DNA of 64,000 nucleotides from Janthinobacterium lividum (GCF_034424625.1 NZ_CP139976.1:3968001-4032000); one strand, 5' to 3'; counted from the first letter of the stretch, positions 18,750 to 27,197 are shown. Notes: a model not told the origin generated them from the letters alone. Translations and numbers: made by a program.

Positions 18750-18791
18750 AAAAAATAAAAACTGCGGTGCGTCTTGACGGACGCACCGCAG
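18750..18791 (-). terminator. Rho-independent terminator of the PEP-CTERM gene
   Basis: A perfect 12-bp stem CTGCGGTGCGTC (18762-18773) pairs with GACGCACCGCAG (18780-18791). Read on the minus strand the stem is followed by a T-rich run (complement of the A-rich 18750-18761). It sits just after the stop of the PEP-CTERM gene, separating it from the exporter operon. Confidence 0.85.
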
Positions 18792-18825
18792 CAGAAACTA
18801 CCAAGTCAATACCACTGCTGCCGAT

Positions 18826-19491
18826 TTATACTGCGCCAGCCTTGCGACGGCGCGCCATGAAGCCCAGCAGGCCCAGGCCCGCGACCAGCATGGCCCAGGT
18901 TTGCGCTTCCGGCACCGGCGACACGCTGAGCAAGGTTTGCGAAGCCGGGTTGACGCTCGTCAAGCTCGTGTAGCTGTACAGGTTCTGGATGGCGCCATTG
19001 CCCGTGGCCACGCCCAGCATGGCGTTGGCCTGGCTGACGACGGCATTGCTCAGGTTTTTGAAGCGCAGGTCGCCCGTCAGCAGGTTCGTGTTGTCGTTAT
19101 TCAATTCCCACAGGGCCAGCTGGAAGGCGGCGGCGCTGTTGGCGCTGGTCGACACATTCGCGATGGACGAGGCGTAATACCCTTCATACAGGCGCTTGAC
19201 GGAATCGCTGGCGGCAAAGGCGCCGCTGCTGTAGCTGTTCGAACTATTGCTCAGTGCGACATGGGGATCGAGGCAAAACGCCAGGAAAGTGTTGCTGTCG
19301 TATTTGACTTCCCACAAGGTCGGCGAGATGGCGTTGCCCGAGCCGAAGGCGCCGCCGGCAGCCGTAAACAGGCTGACGCTGTGCGAATCGACGACTTGCA
19401 GGTTGGAGGCAGCCAGGGCGCTGCCGCTGGCGAGGGCGAACGTGGCTGCGGCGATGGCGCCGCGAACGAGCAGGTGCATGGATTGTTTCAT
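18826..19491 (-). CDS. PEP-CTERM sorting domain protein with thioester-like Cys/Gln motifs
   Basis: A 221-aa exported protein. An N-terminal signal peptide (LLVRGAIAAATFALASGSALA) is followed by an approximately 165-residue extracellular domain and a classic C-terminal PEP-CTERM signal: VPEAQTW, hydrophobic helix, then ARRRK (residues about 193-217), the recognition site for exosortase. The domain holds FCLDP (Cys73) and FQLALWEL (Gln124, Trp128), resembling the Cys and Gln motifs of thioester domains in Gram-positive adhesins. Start ATG 19491 has GGGA upstream; longer frames overlap the neighbouring gene. Followed by a strong terminator. No exosortase in the window. Function unknown, probably surface or matrix. 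Confidence 0.85.
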   Translation of the reverse strand: MKQSMHLLVRGAIAAATFALASGSALAASNLQVVDSHSVSLFTAAGGAFGSGNAISPTLWEVKYDSNTFLAFCLDPHVALSNSSNSYSSGAFAASDSVKRLYEGYYASSIANVSTSANSAAAFQLALWELNNDNTNLLTGDLRFKNLSNAVVSQANAMLGVATGNGAIQNLYSYTSLTSVNPASQTLLSVSPVPEAQTWAMLVAGLGLLGFMARRRKAGAV

Positions 19492-19537
19492 GGTGGTTTC
19501 CCTATTTCTGTTATGTAAGATGTAAGTGTGGAAAGCG

Positions 19538-19597
19538 CCGGCGCCCCGTGACGGGTGCGCCGGTACGGCATTGCCGGGCAGGATTACGGCCCGGCAA
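19538..19597. other. Two adjacent hairpins between the SdrD-repeat and PEP-CTERM genes
   Basis: Hairpin 1 pairs CCGGCGC (19538-19544) with GCGCCGG (19557-19563). Hairpin 2 pairs TTGCCGGGC (19571-19579) with GCCCGGCAA (19589-19597). They follow the stop of the SdrD-repeat gene on the minus strand but lack a T-run, so they may slow or partly stop transcription or stabilise the mRNA 3' end. Confidence 0.5.
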
Positions 19598-19603
19598 GGG
19601 ACA

Positions 19604-22600
19604 TCAGGCAGCCATTTCCTGGGGCTGGGCATTCGCATGGGCCATGGCGCGGCGCAAGGCTTCGGCCATCTCGCACTGGGCCTGGGCTTCGGCGGCCGGA
19701 GCCGCCGGGGCGGCAGCGACCGTGTTGACCGTGCCGTCCTGGCCCAGCACCACGTCGAGCGTGCTGTCGTCGCGCAGCAGGTCGGCCATGCTCGGCAAGG
19801 TGATGCCGGCCTTGGCCGCATCCTTGGCATCGACGTTGAAATACACGTCCGTCATGTCGACCGTCTTGCCGTCGGCCAGGGTGGCGCTGCTGCGCTCGAG
19901 GTGCAGATTACTGTTGGCGTCGAGGAACGGCAGTTCCGTGTAGCTCACCGTCAGGCTGGCCACGCCGGCGTCGTGCAGCGACATCAGCTCGCCATCGTCC
20001 GTCACGCCATTGCTGTTGGCGTCGCGCCAGATGCGCAATTCGGCAAACTTGTCATCGTGCGCATCGACCACGCCGTCGCCGTTCGAGTCATAGCTGGACA
20101 GCTTGGCAAAGCCCGTGCCCTTCTCGTTGCCGCCGAACAGTTCCGAGATATTGTCGATCTTGCCATTGCCATTGCTGTCGATGGCCAGCAAGCCGTCCTG
20201 GGCCGAGACCCAGCCCGTCTGGATGGCACTGCCCGTGCCCAGCAAGTCGAAGCTGCCGTGGAAGTCGGCGCGGGCGATCGTGTGCACGCCGTCACCGTTG
20301 AGGTCGATCACGATGGGCGTGATGGCCGCATCCCAGCTCATGTCGTTCTGGCCCGAGGCCAGTTTCAGGATGTCCGTGTAGACCACGTTGGCCAGGGTGC
20401 CGTTGCTGTTGACGTCCGAATCGATGTTGTCGTTCGTGCCCACGTTCTTTGCGCCCCAGCGCCACGTATCCATGGCGTAGCCGGCGTGATACACGCCCGA
20501 CTTGTCGAACTTGAGCGAATAGCTGCCCGGATCGAGGTTGCTGAACAGATAGTTGCCGCTGGCATTCGTGTAGGTGGTAGCCAGCAAAGCGCCGCTGCCG
20601 GAGTACAGCTGCACCTTGATGTTGGCGATGCCCGCCTCGTTGTAGTCCTGCACGCCATCATGGTCGGCGTCGCGCCATACCTTGTCGCCCAGGCTGGCCT
20701 TGCGGTAGATGCCCGCATCCCAGCTCATGTCGTTCTGGCCGGCGGCCAGGTTGATCAGGCCGGAACGCCCCGTGCTCGTATCGACGTCGGAATCGGCCGT
20801 GTCGCTGCCCACATTGGCCTTGGTGTAATAGAAACCCGATGGACGGACGACTTCCACCTTGTAGCCGCCGGCGACCAGCTTGTCGAACAGATAATTGCCA
20901 CTGGCATTCGTCGTTGTCGTGGCGATGATCTGGTTACTGGCATTGAGCAGGTTGACCTTCACGCCCGCCACGCCCAGTTCGCCCGCATCCTGCACGCCGT
21001 TGTAGTTATTGTCTTCCCACACGCGGTCGCCGATGCTGCCGGTGACAGGCGCGCATTTGACCAGGCCGGCATCCCATTCCAGCTGGACATCGCCCGATTT
21101 CAGCGCGATCCAGGTAGTCGTGAGGCCGGTGGCCGGATTGACATCCGAATCGGTGGCGTAGCCGCCCACATCCGCCTTGGTGAAGGTATAGCCGGCCGGT
21201 GGCACGAAGCCCAGATAGTAATTGCCGGGGACCAGGTTGCTGAACAGGTAGTTGCCGCTGGCATCCGTGGTGGCGCTGGCCACCACGGCGCCTTGCGCGT
21301 TGTACAGGTTGACTTTCACGCCGCCGACACCCGCTTCGCCCGCATCCTGCGTGCCGTTGCCGTTGGCGTCAAACCACACGCGGTCGCCAATGGCAGCCGT
21401 TTTGTACAAGCCCGCATCCAGGTCCTTGTAGTTCTGGCCGGCGGCAACCGTCACCAGGCCGCTCTGGCCTGCGGCATTGATGTCGCTGTCGAGCGCATCA
21501 TTGCCGCCCGCATCCTTGACCGTGGTCAAATAACCTGGCGGCGCGACGACGGCGATCGAATACGTACCCGGATCGACATTGAAGTTGTAATAGCCGGTGG
21601 CGTCCGTCAAGGTCGAGCCGATCACGCTGCCGGCCGCGTTTTTCAGCTGCACCGTGACGCCGCCGATGCCGGCTTCGCCCGCATCCTGCACGCCGTTCAA
21701 GTTGGCATCATGCCAGACGCGATCGCCCAGGGAGGCCGGCAGCGCAACGATGCCCGCATCCAGGCTATGGTTGCTGTCACCGGAAGCAAGCAGCACTTGC
21801 GCCGTCTTGCCATCGATGGCGCTGGCATCGGAATCGCGCTGGTCGTCGCCGCCCTGGTCCTGGCCCGTAAAAGCGTAGCCGGCTGGCAAGGTGGTTTTAT
21901 CGAACTGCACGCTGTAGGCGCCCGGCTTCAGATTCGTGAACAAATAGTTGCCATTCGCATCCGTCACCAGCGGGCTGCCGACGGCGTTGCCCGACGCATC
22001 GAGCAAGGTTACTTTCACACCTGCGGCGCCCGCTTCACCCGCATCCTGCACGCCATTCTTGTTGGTATCGAACCAGACCCGGTCGCCCAACTCGGCCGCG
22101 CGGTACAGGCCCGCATCGAGGGTCAGGTTGGTCTCGCCCGGCGCCAGGGTGACGGGCGCCATCTTGCCGCTGGCATCGATATTGCTGTCCTTGCCCGTAT
22201 CGCCGCCCTGGTTCGCTGCCGTCGGCACATAGCCGGCGGGCGCCACCACGGTCACCGAATAGGTGCCCGGATTGACGTCGAAGTGGTAGCCGCCGGTCGC
22301 GTCCGTCGTGGTGGAGGCCACCACATTGCCGGCCGTATCCTTGAGTTGCACGACTACATTGGCGATGCCCGCCTCGCCCGCATCCTGCACGCCGTTGGCA
22401 TTCTTGTCTTCCCACACGAAATCGCCCAGGTGCGCCATCGGCACCTTGAAGGTCAGGTAATGGGGCGCCAGGCTCAGGTCTTGCGCATTGCAGCCTTCCG
22501 TGCCGCCATCATCGCGCACCTTGAAACCGAGGTCGAAGTCGCCGGCGACGGTCTGGCTCGGCACGAAGACCAGGTGGCCCGCGCGGATATCGTCGATGGA

Positions 22601-23116
22601 AATTTCCGTGCCCACCGCGACGGCCACGCCATTCAGCAAGACCTGGCCCGCCGTGGTGGTATTGGTGATGACGACGGACTTGAAACCGTTGTTCTCGACA
22701 TCGTCGTGGAAGCCGAAATCGCTTTCGCTCAGCACGACGCTGGCGCCGTCGACCAGGGTGAAGGTCTTGTCGGCCGCATCGGGCGCGTCATTGACGGGAT
22801 CGATGATGACTTGCAGGCTCAGCTGGACGATGTCGCCATTGCCCTTGTCGATCGTTACCTGGATGGTCGAGAAGTTGCCGTTGTAGTTGGCGGCCCAGTC
22901 GCCGGGGCGCACGTACACGGTGTCCGCGTCGAGCATGCCGAACAGCGGCGTGTTCTCCGTCGATTCCGTATCGTCCGGCAACAAAACCGTAAAATTCTTG
23001 ATATTCAGTTCGCCTTGCACCGAGTAGCCGGCCTGGATCAGCAGGTCGCGGATATCGAAATTCTTGTTGATGTCTTCGCAGACGTGGACCGTGGTCGACA
23101 GGTTGTACGTAGTCAT
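19604..23116 (-). CDS. Large SdrD B-like repeat surface/secreted protein, probable type I secretion substrate
   Basis: A 1170-aa acidic protein. Residues 1-105: unrecognised domain. About 106-210: cadherin-like domain (DPVNDAPDAADKTFTL, ESDFGF). Then six SdrD B-like repeats of about 113 residues starting near 230, 343, 463, 576, 695 and 809, each opening with a G-D-x-V-W motif and a calcium-type D-x-N-x-N-G-x-Q-D loop. About 935-1050: EF-hand/dockerin-like loops (DLNGDGVHT, DSNGNGKID, DSNGDGVVD). Last 40 residues: Ala-rich tail. No Sec signal and no RTX nonapeptides. ATG 23116 is preceded by AGGAGG. Placed upstream of the type I exporter genes on the same strand, so export by it is likely but inferred. 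Confidence 0.82.
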   Translation of the reverse strand: MTTYNLSTTVHVCEDINKNFDIRDLLIQAGYSVQGELNIKNFTVLLPDDTESTENTPLFGMLDADTVYVRPGDWAANYNGNFSTIQVTIDKGNGDIVQLSLQVIIDPVNDAPDAADKTFTLVDGASVVLSESDFGFHDDVENNGFKSVVITNTTTAGQVLLNGVAVAVGTEISIDDIRAGHLVFVPSQTVAGDFDLGFKVRDDGGTEGCNAQDLSLAPHYLTFKVPMAHLGDFVWEDKNANGVQDAGEAGIANVVVQLKDTAGNVVASTTTDATGGYHFDVNPGTYSVTVVAPAGYVPTAANQGGDTGKDSNIDASGKMAPVTLAPGETNLTLDAGLYRAAELGDRVWFDTNKNGVQDAGEAGAAGVKVTLLDASGNAVGSPLVTDANGNYLFTNLKPGAYSVQFDKTTLPAGYAFTGQDQGGDDQRDSDASAIDGKTAQVLLASGDSNHSLDAGIVALPASLGDRVWHDANLNGVQDAGEAGIGGVTVQLKNAAGSVIGSTLTDATGYYNFNVDPGTYSIAVVAPPGYLTTVKDAGGNDALDSDINAAGQSGLVTVAAGQNYKDLDAGLYKTAAIGDRVWFDANGNGTQDAGEAGVGGVKVNLYNAQGAVVASATTDASGNYLFSNLVPGNYYLGFVPPAGYTFTKADVGGYATDSDVNPATGLTTTWIALKSGDVQLEWDAGLVKCAPVTGSIGDRVWEDNNYNGVQDAGELGVAGVKVNLLNASNQIIATTTTNASGNYLFDKLVAGGYKVEVVRPSGFYYTKANVGSDTADSDVDTSTGRSGLINLAAGQNDMSWDAGIYRKASLGDKVWRDADHDGVQDYNEAGIANIKVQLYSGSGALLATTYTNASGNYLFSNLDPGSYSLKFDKSGVYHAGYAMDTWRWGAKNVGTNDNIDSDVNSNGTLANVVYTDILKLASGQNDMSWDAAITPIVIDLNGDGVHTIARADFHGSFDLLGTGSAIQTGWVSAQDGLLAIDSNGNGKIDNISELFGGNEKGTGFAKLSSYDSNGDGVVDAHDDKFAELRIWRDANSNGVTDDGELMSLHDAGVASLTVSYTELPFLDANSNLHLERSSATLADGKTVDMTDVYFNVDAKDAAKAGITLPSMADLLRDDSTLDVVLGQDGTVNTVAAAPAAPAAEAQAQCEMAEALRRAMAHANAQPQEMAA

Positions 23117-23509
23117 GCGGCCTCCTGACGGCATGCCACGGCGGCGGCAGGAGCGGAAATACGAGGGGCCAGGGCGCGATCAGCCTGGCCGCGCAAAGCG
23201 GCGAATGTATACATAGGTGGGCTTCCAAGAAAGGACTTGTTTAAAAAATGAAGCCGGCAGATCTTGTATACAGTTTCGAGGGACACAGGAGCCAGACGAC
23301 GCAACCACGCAGCAGGGGGGTGATTGTATTTCTGATATTTAAGTTGTCGCAATTATATCCAATATATTTTCAAAAGCAAATTGATTTCTACCAGTATCAA
23401 TAAAATTTTTATAATTTTTTTGCATTCCCAGCACCGCCGGTGTTGCCATCGCGGGCCTGAAAATACATGCGCCTTTTCGGCCCACGCCACAATCGCCTAC
23501 AATCTCGGG
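23117..23509. other. Divergent intergenic region with an AT-rich core
   Basis: A 393-bp stretch between the SdrD-repeat gene (minus) and the recJ-linked gene (plus). Roughly 23330-23425 is strikingly AT-rich for this genome, with A/T tracts such as ATAATTTTTTTGC. It must hold the promoters of both transcription units. No convincing ORF, RNA gene or clear sigma-70 pair was identified. Confidence 0.5.
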
Positions 23510-24574
23510 ATGAATCAACTTATCCTCGTCCTGCCCTTCGCCTTGCCCAATGCCGAACTGGCTGCCGACCTGCTCAAGGTACTGCAGGCACCCGCCCTGG
23601 CGGCCCTGCTGTCGCGCACCTCTACTTGCAATTTGGAAACCTTTGACAACGCCAACCGCCTGCTGCCGCATGAAGCGTGGCTGGCGCACGCCTTGGGCCT
23701 GGCGTCCGCGCCCAACGGCGAAGCAGCGCAGGCGGCCTTTGCCGCCCAGGCCATGCGCGGCTATGGTCTGACGCCGGAACCTGGCGCGCGTTACTTCCTG
23801 CTGCATCCGGCCCACCTGGCCATCGCCCGCAGCCATATCAGCCTGGAAGACTTGCGCCAGCTCAAGCTGAGCGAGGCCGATGGCCGCACGCTGTTCGACA
23901 CGGCGCGTCCGTATTTCGACGAGATCGGCCAGCCCCTGTCATATGGCGACGCGGGCACCTGGTTCATGCGCGCCGATGGCTGGAGCGACTTGCAGTGCGC
24001 CACGCCGGATGCCGCCACCACGCAAGACCTGTCCGTGTGGATGCCGGAAGGCGAGCATGCGCGCGCCGCGCGCCGCCTGCAGAACGAAGTGCAGATGCTG
24101 TGGCATGAACATCCCGTCAATGCGGCGCGCGAAGAACGGGGCTTGAAAGCCATCAACTCGTTCTGGATCTGGGGCGGGAGCCTGGCCACGGCCGCATCTG
24201 CAACTGCATCGGCGCGCTGCGCGGCCAGCCTGCATACGAAGGACGCGCCCGGCTGGCTGGCTGCGCTGGCGGAACCGGCGCAGCGCGATGCCAGTCCAAG
24301 CAGTGTATTGGCAAGCAAACAGGACGCGATCGTCGTGCTCGGCGGCCTGATCGAAGCGGCGCAGGCCCAGGAATGGGGCATGTGGCTGCAGCAGTTGCAA
24401 GCGCTGGAAGCCGACTGGTTTGCGCCCCTGCTGGCCGCCCTGAAAGATGGCCGCCTGGACCAGCTGCGCCTGGTGCTGAGCCACCGCGACGCCTGGCTAG
24501 CCAGCAACACCAGCAAGCATGCGCAGCGCAAATTCTGGCGCGCGATTACCCTGAGCAAGTTGAAAGCATCATGA
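23510..24574 (+). CDS. Conserved hypothetical protein translationally coupled to recJ
   Basis: A 354-aa protein beginning MNQLILVLPFALP. Visible segments are EPGARYFLLHPAHLAIARSH, a WSDLQCATPDA region, and LKAINSFWIWGGS followed by a low-complexity Ala/Ser stretch. Proteins of this kind are common directly before recJ in Burkholderiales; some databases label them as phosphoglycerate-mutase-like, but no catalytic motif of that superfamily is evident here. ATG 23510 is chosen over 23381 because the upstream part is AT-rich non-coding-looking sequence. Its stop overlaps the recJ ATG (ATGA). Function unknown. Confidence 0.8.
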   Translation: MNQLILVLPFALPNAELAADLLKVLQAPALAALLSRTSTCNLETFDNANRLLPHEAWLAHALGLASAPNGEAAQAAFAAQAMRGYGLTPEPGARYFLLHPAHLAIARSHISLEDLRQLKLSEADGRTLFDTARPYFDEIGQPLSYGDAGTWFMRADGWSDLQCATPDAATTQDLSVWMPEGEHARAARRLQNEVQMLWHEHPVNAAREERGLKAINSFWIWGGSLATAASATASARCAASLHTKDAPGWLAALAEPAQRDASPSSVLASKQDAIVVLGGLIEAAQAQEWGMWLQQLQALEADWFAPLLAALKDGRLDQLRLVLSHRDAWLASNTSKHAQRKFWRAITLSKLKAS

Positions 24575-26271
24575 CCCGTACCCGCATCGCCACCCGCCCC
24601 TGCCCTTACCGCGAATCCGAACTGCTGCGCCAGGGCGGCATCCATCCCGTGCTGGCCCGCCTGTACGCGTCGCGCGGCCTGTCCGACGCGGCAGAACTGT
24701 CGAGCGAACTGGCGGCCCTGATTCCGCCGTCCGGCTTGCTGCACATCGGCGCGGCCGGCGTCTTCCTGGCCGACGCGATTGCTGCCAAGAAACGCATGGT
24801 CATCGTCGCCGACTATGACTGCGACGGCGCCACCGCCTGCGCCGTGGCCATCCGCGGCTTGCGCGCCATGGGCGCCGACGTCGATTTCATCGTGCCCAAC
24901 CGTTTTGAGTACGGCTATGGCCTGACGCCGGAAATCGTCGAGCTCACTGCCCGCGAAAAGTCGCCCGACATCATCATCACCGTCGACAACGGCATCGCCA
25001 GCATCGACGGCGTGGCCGAGGCAAACCGGCGCGGCATCCAGGTGGTTGTCACCGACCACCATTTGCCAGCCGACACCCTGCCCGACGCGGCCGTCATCGT
25101 CAACCCGAACCAGCCCGCCTGCGGTTTCCCCAGCAAACATCTGGCCGGCGTGGGCGTCGTGTTCTACGTGCTGCTGGCCCTGCGCGCGGAGCTGCGCCGG
25201 CGCGGCATCTTTGATGCGCAAACGCAACCCAAGCTCGATAACCTGCTCGACCTGGTGGCCCTGGGCACGGTGGCCGATGTCGTGCGCCTCGATACGAACA
25301 ACCGCATCCTCGTCGCGCAAGGCTTGAAACGCATGCGCAAAGGCAATATGCACGCAGGCGTGGCGGCGCTCTTTCGCGTGGCGGGCCGCGAAGCGCGCAG
25401 CGCCACGCCCTTCGACCTGGGATTTGCGCTGGGACCGCGCCTGAATGCGGCCGGGCGCCTGCAAGACATGTCACTGGGTATCGAATGCCTGATCACGGAC
25501 GACGAAGGCCGCGCCTGGGCGCTGGCGCAGCAGTTGAACGAGATTAACCTGAAGCGCCGCGAAATCGAGGCGGAAATGCAGGATACGGCCCTGCTGCACC
25601 TCGATGATTTCGAACCGGCCAACAGCAGCACCATCAGCGTGTTCGATGAATCCTGGCACCAGGGCGTGATCGGCATCGTCGCCTCGCGCCTGAAGGAAAA
25701 GTTTTATCGCCCGACCATCACGTTTGCGCCCGGCGCGGACGGCTGGATCAAGGGTTCGGGCCGCTCGATTCCCGGCTTCCACTTGCGCGACGCGCTCGAC
25801 CTCGTGTCGAAACGGGCACCCAGCCTGATCGACAAGTTCGGCGGCCACGCCATGGCGGCGGGCTTGACCATCCGCGCCGACGCCTTCGACGCATTTTCCC
25901 AGGCCTTCGAAGCCGTGGGGCAAGCCTGGCTCAGCCAGCAACAACTGGAAAGAGTGGTGGAAACGGACGGTCCGCTGGAAGACGCCTACTACACGACAGC
26001 CTTCATCGAGCTGATGGATGGCCAGGTGTGGGGCCAGGGCTTCGCCCCGCCCGTCTTCTGCGATGAATTCCGCGTCGTCAGCCAGCGCATCTTAAAAGAG
26101 CGCCATTTGAAACTGCTGCTGGAAAAGAACGGCGTGCGCTTCGATGCCATCTGGTTCGGGCATACGGACGCACTGGGCGAACGCACGCGGGTCGCGTTCA
26201 GGCTCGATGCGAATGAATACAATGGCACGACCAAAGTACAACTTATGGTGGAGCACGCCGAGCCTGTGTAG
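24571..26271 (+). CDS. recJ: Single-stranded-DNA-specific 5'-3' exonuclease RecJ
   Basis: A 566-aa DHH-superfamily exonuclease for recombination and mismatch/base-excision repair. The metal-binding DHH motifs are visible (VADYDCDGATACA, ITVDNGIAS, VVTDHHLPA). So are the DHHA1 motif KFGGHAMAAGLTI and the C-terminal OB-fold end (VQLMVEHAEPV). Length matches E. coli RecJ (577 aa). ATG 24571 overlaps the previous stop by 4 nt; an in-frame upstream extension inside that gene is spurious. The structured repeat element starts 2 nt after its stop. Confidence 0.96.
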   Translation: MTRTRIATRPCPYRESELLRQGGIHPVLARLYASRGLSDAAELSSELAALIPPSGLLHIGAAGVFLADAIAAKKRMVIVADYDCDGATACAVAIRGLRAMGADVDFIVPNRFEYGYGLTPEIVELTAREKSPDIIITVDNGIASIDGVAEANRRGIQVVVTDHHLPADTLPDAAVIVNPNQPACGFPSKHLAGVGVVFYVLLALRAELRRRGIFDAQTQPKLDNLLDLVALGTVADVVRLDTNNRILVAQGLKRMRKGNMHAGVAALFRVAGREARSATPFDLGFALGPRLNAAGRLQDMSLGIECLITDDEGRAWALAQQLNEINLKRREIEAEMQDTALLHLDDFEPANSSTISVFDESWHQGVIGIVASRLKEKFYRPTITFAPGADGWIKGSGRSIPGFHLRDALDLVSKRAPSLIDKFGGHAMAAGLTIRADAFDAFSQAFEAVGQAWLSQQQLERVVETDGPLEDAYYTTAFIELMDGQVWGQGFAPPVFCDEFRVVSQRILKERHLKLLLEKNGVRFDAIWFGHTDALGERTRVAFRLDANEYNGTTKVQLMVEHAEPV

Positions 26272-26273
26272 TG

Positions 26274-26392
26274 ACACCTGACACAACCTGCTGCGCGTCG
26301 GCATAGGTCGCCTGCGATGCTCACCGTACTGGAAGTACGGTTGCGCTTCTCGACCACCTCTTCCTTCCGCTCGCTACGGTTGTGTCAGGTGT
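26274..26392. repeat. Structured dispersed repeat element, copy A (after recJ)
   Basis: A 119-bp element bounded by a perfect 15-bp inverted repeat: ACACCTGACACAACC (26274-26288) and its complement (26378-26392). Internal stems: GGTCG (26306-26310) with CGACC (26351-26355), and CCGTACT-gga-AGTACGG (26324-26340). It shares the blocks CTGCGCGTCG, CCTGCGATGCTCAC, GTTGCGCTTCT and TCCGCTCGCTACG with copy B at 44933-45063, while the paired segments differ between copies. It begins 2 nt after the recJ stop. May act as a terminator, 3'-end stabiliser or mobile palindromic repeat. Confidence 0.8.
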
Positions 26393-26503
26393 TGCGACGT
26401 TTGTGGCCTTATTGCTGTATCTCAAACTTCTGTGGAACAAAGTGATATCAAATCACGGCGATAACCGACACATGCCTTCCCCATCGGAAAGCTATACAGT
26501 CCC

Positions 26504-26917
26504 ATGTTGACCGGCCTGAACCACCTCACCCTGTCCGTGCGCGACCTGGCGCGCAGCGTGGCCTTTTACCGCGACACCTTGGGTCTGCGCCTGCATGCGC
26601 GCTGGGACAGGGGCGCGTATCTGTCGGCCGGGGATTTGTGGCTGTGCCTGTCGCTGGATGGACAGGATACGGCCGCGCTGGCCAGCCCGGCCTATACGCA
26701 CTACGCGTTTTCCATCGAGCCCACCGACTTCGCTCCGTTTGCCGCCCGCCTGCGCGCCGCCGGCGTGCCCGAATGGCAGCAAAACCGCAGCGCCGGCGAT
26801 TCCCTGTATTTTCTCGACCCGGACGGCCACCGGCTGGAAGCCCATGCTGGCAGCCTTGCGCAGCGGCTGGCGGCCTGCCGCGCAGCGCCGTATCAGGGCA
26901 TGGTGTTCGAGGATTGA
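26504..26917 (+). CDS. fosA: FosA-like fosfomycin glutathione transferase homologue (VOC superfamily)
   Basis: A 137-aa glyoxalase/VOC-fold protein closely resembling FosA, which adds glutathione to fosfomycin using Mn2+ and K+. Metal ligands expected for FosA are present: His7 (GLNHLTL), His66 (YTHYAFS) and Glu112 (HRLEAH). The potassium-loop region reads NRSAGDS, with Tyr102 and Arg121 kept. The position of the FosA lysine before that loop (EWKQN in FosA) is Gln92 here (EWQQN). Stand-alone gene, ATG 26504. It may be an intrinsic resistance gene, possibly of altered activity. Confidence 0.85.
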   Translation: MLTGLNHLTLSVRDLARSVAFYRDTLGLRLHARWDRGAYLSAGDLWLCLSLDGQDTAALASPAYTHYAFSIEPTDFAPFAARLRAAGVPEWQQNRSAGDSLYFLDPDGHRLEAHAGSLAQRLAACRAAPYQGMVFED

Positions 26918-27197
26918 GACCGGCAAGATCGCACATTCAGTAAATTCGTTAAATTCGTTATAAAACAAAAAATGCAAGCGCCGTTGCTGTAAAAAACACC
27001 GTCACGCCTCGATACACCTCTGATAACCTTGCTTTTAAGACTTAATCAGGCTGACAAGGTTCCATCCATCCATAGGCAAATTTGCCACATTTTATTGCAT
27101 AAATAAAAATATTGATTGAAAATAGTTAACATTTATTTGGCAAATTCACTAAAATCGATGACGCATCAGGAAATTCCCAATGATGCATGATCAGTTT
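26918..27197. other. AT-rich promoter region upstream of the riboswitch
   Basis: About 280 bp, unusually AT-rich, with a direct repeat AAATTCGTTAAATTCGTTA near 26942-26960, a perfect palindrome GGCAAATTTGCC (27075-27086) and a second GGCAAATT at 27140-27147. It precedes the cyclic-di-GMP riboswitch and must contain its promoter; TAAAAT at 27151-27156 is a possible -10. No gene seen. Confidence 0.5.

Noticed and set aside
20300..22430. Long direct DNA repeats resembling a repeat array
   Set aside because: They are coding repeats of about 340 bp encoding SdrD B domains, not CRISPR or tandem non-coding repeats.
19526..23128. 1200-codon open frame on the plus strand opposite the SdrD-repeat gene
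   Set aside because: Mirror of the repetitive GC-rich gene on the minus strand; no family motifs, while the minus frame shows clear SdrD B repeats and an AGGAGG ribosome site.
26274..26392. Insertion sequence remnant
   Set aside because: No transposase fragment and no obvious target-site duplication; the arms differ between copies, unlike fixed IS ends.
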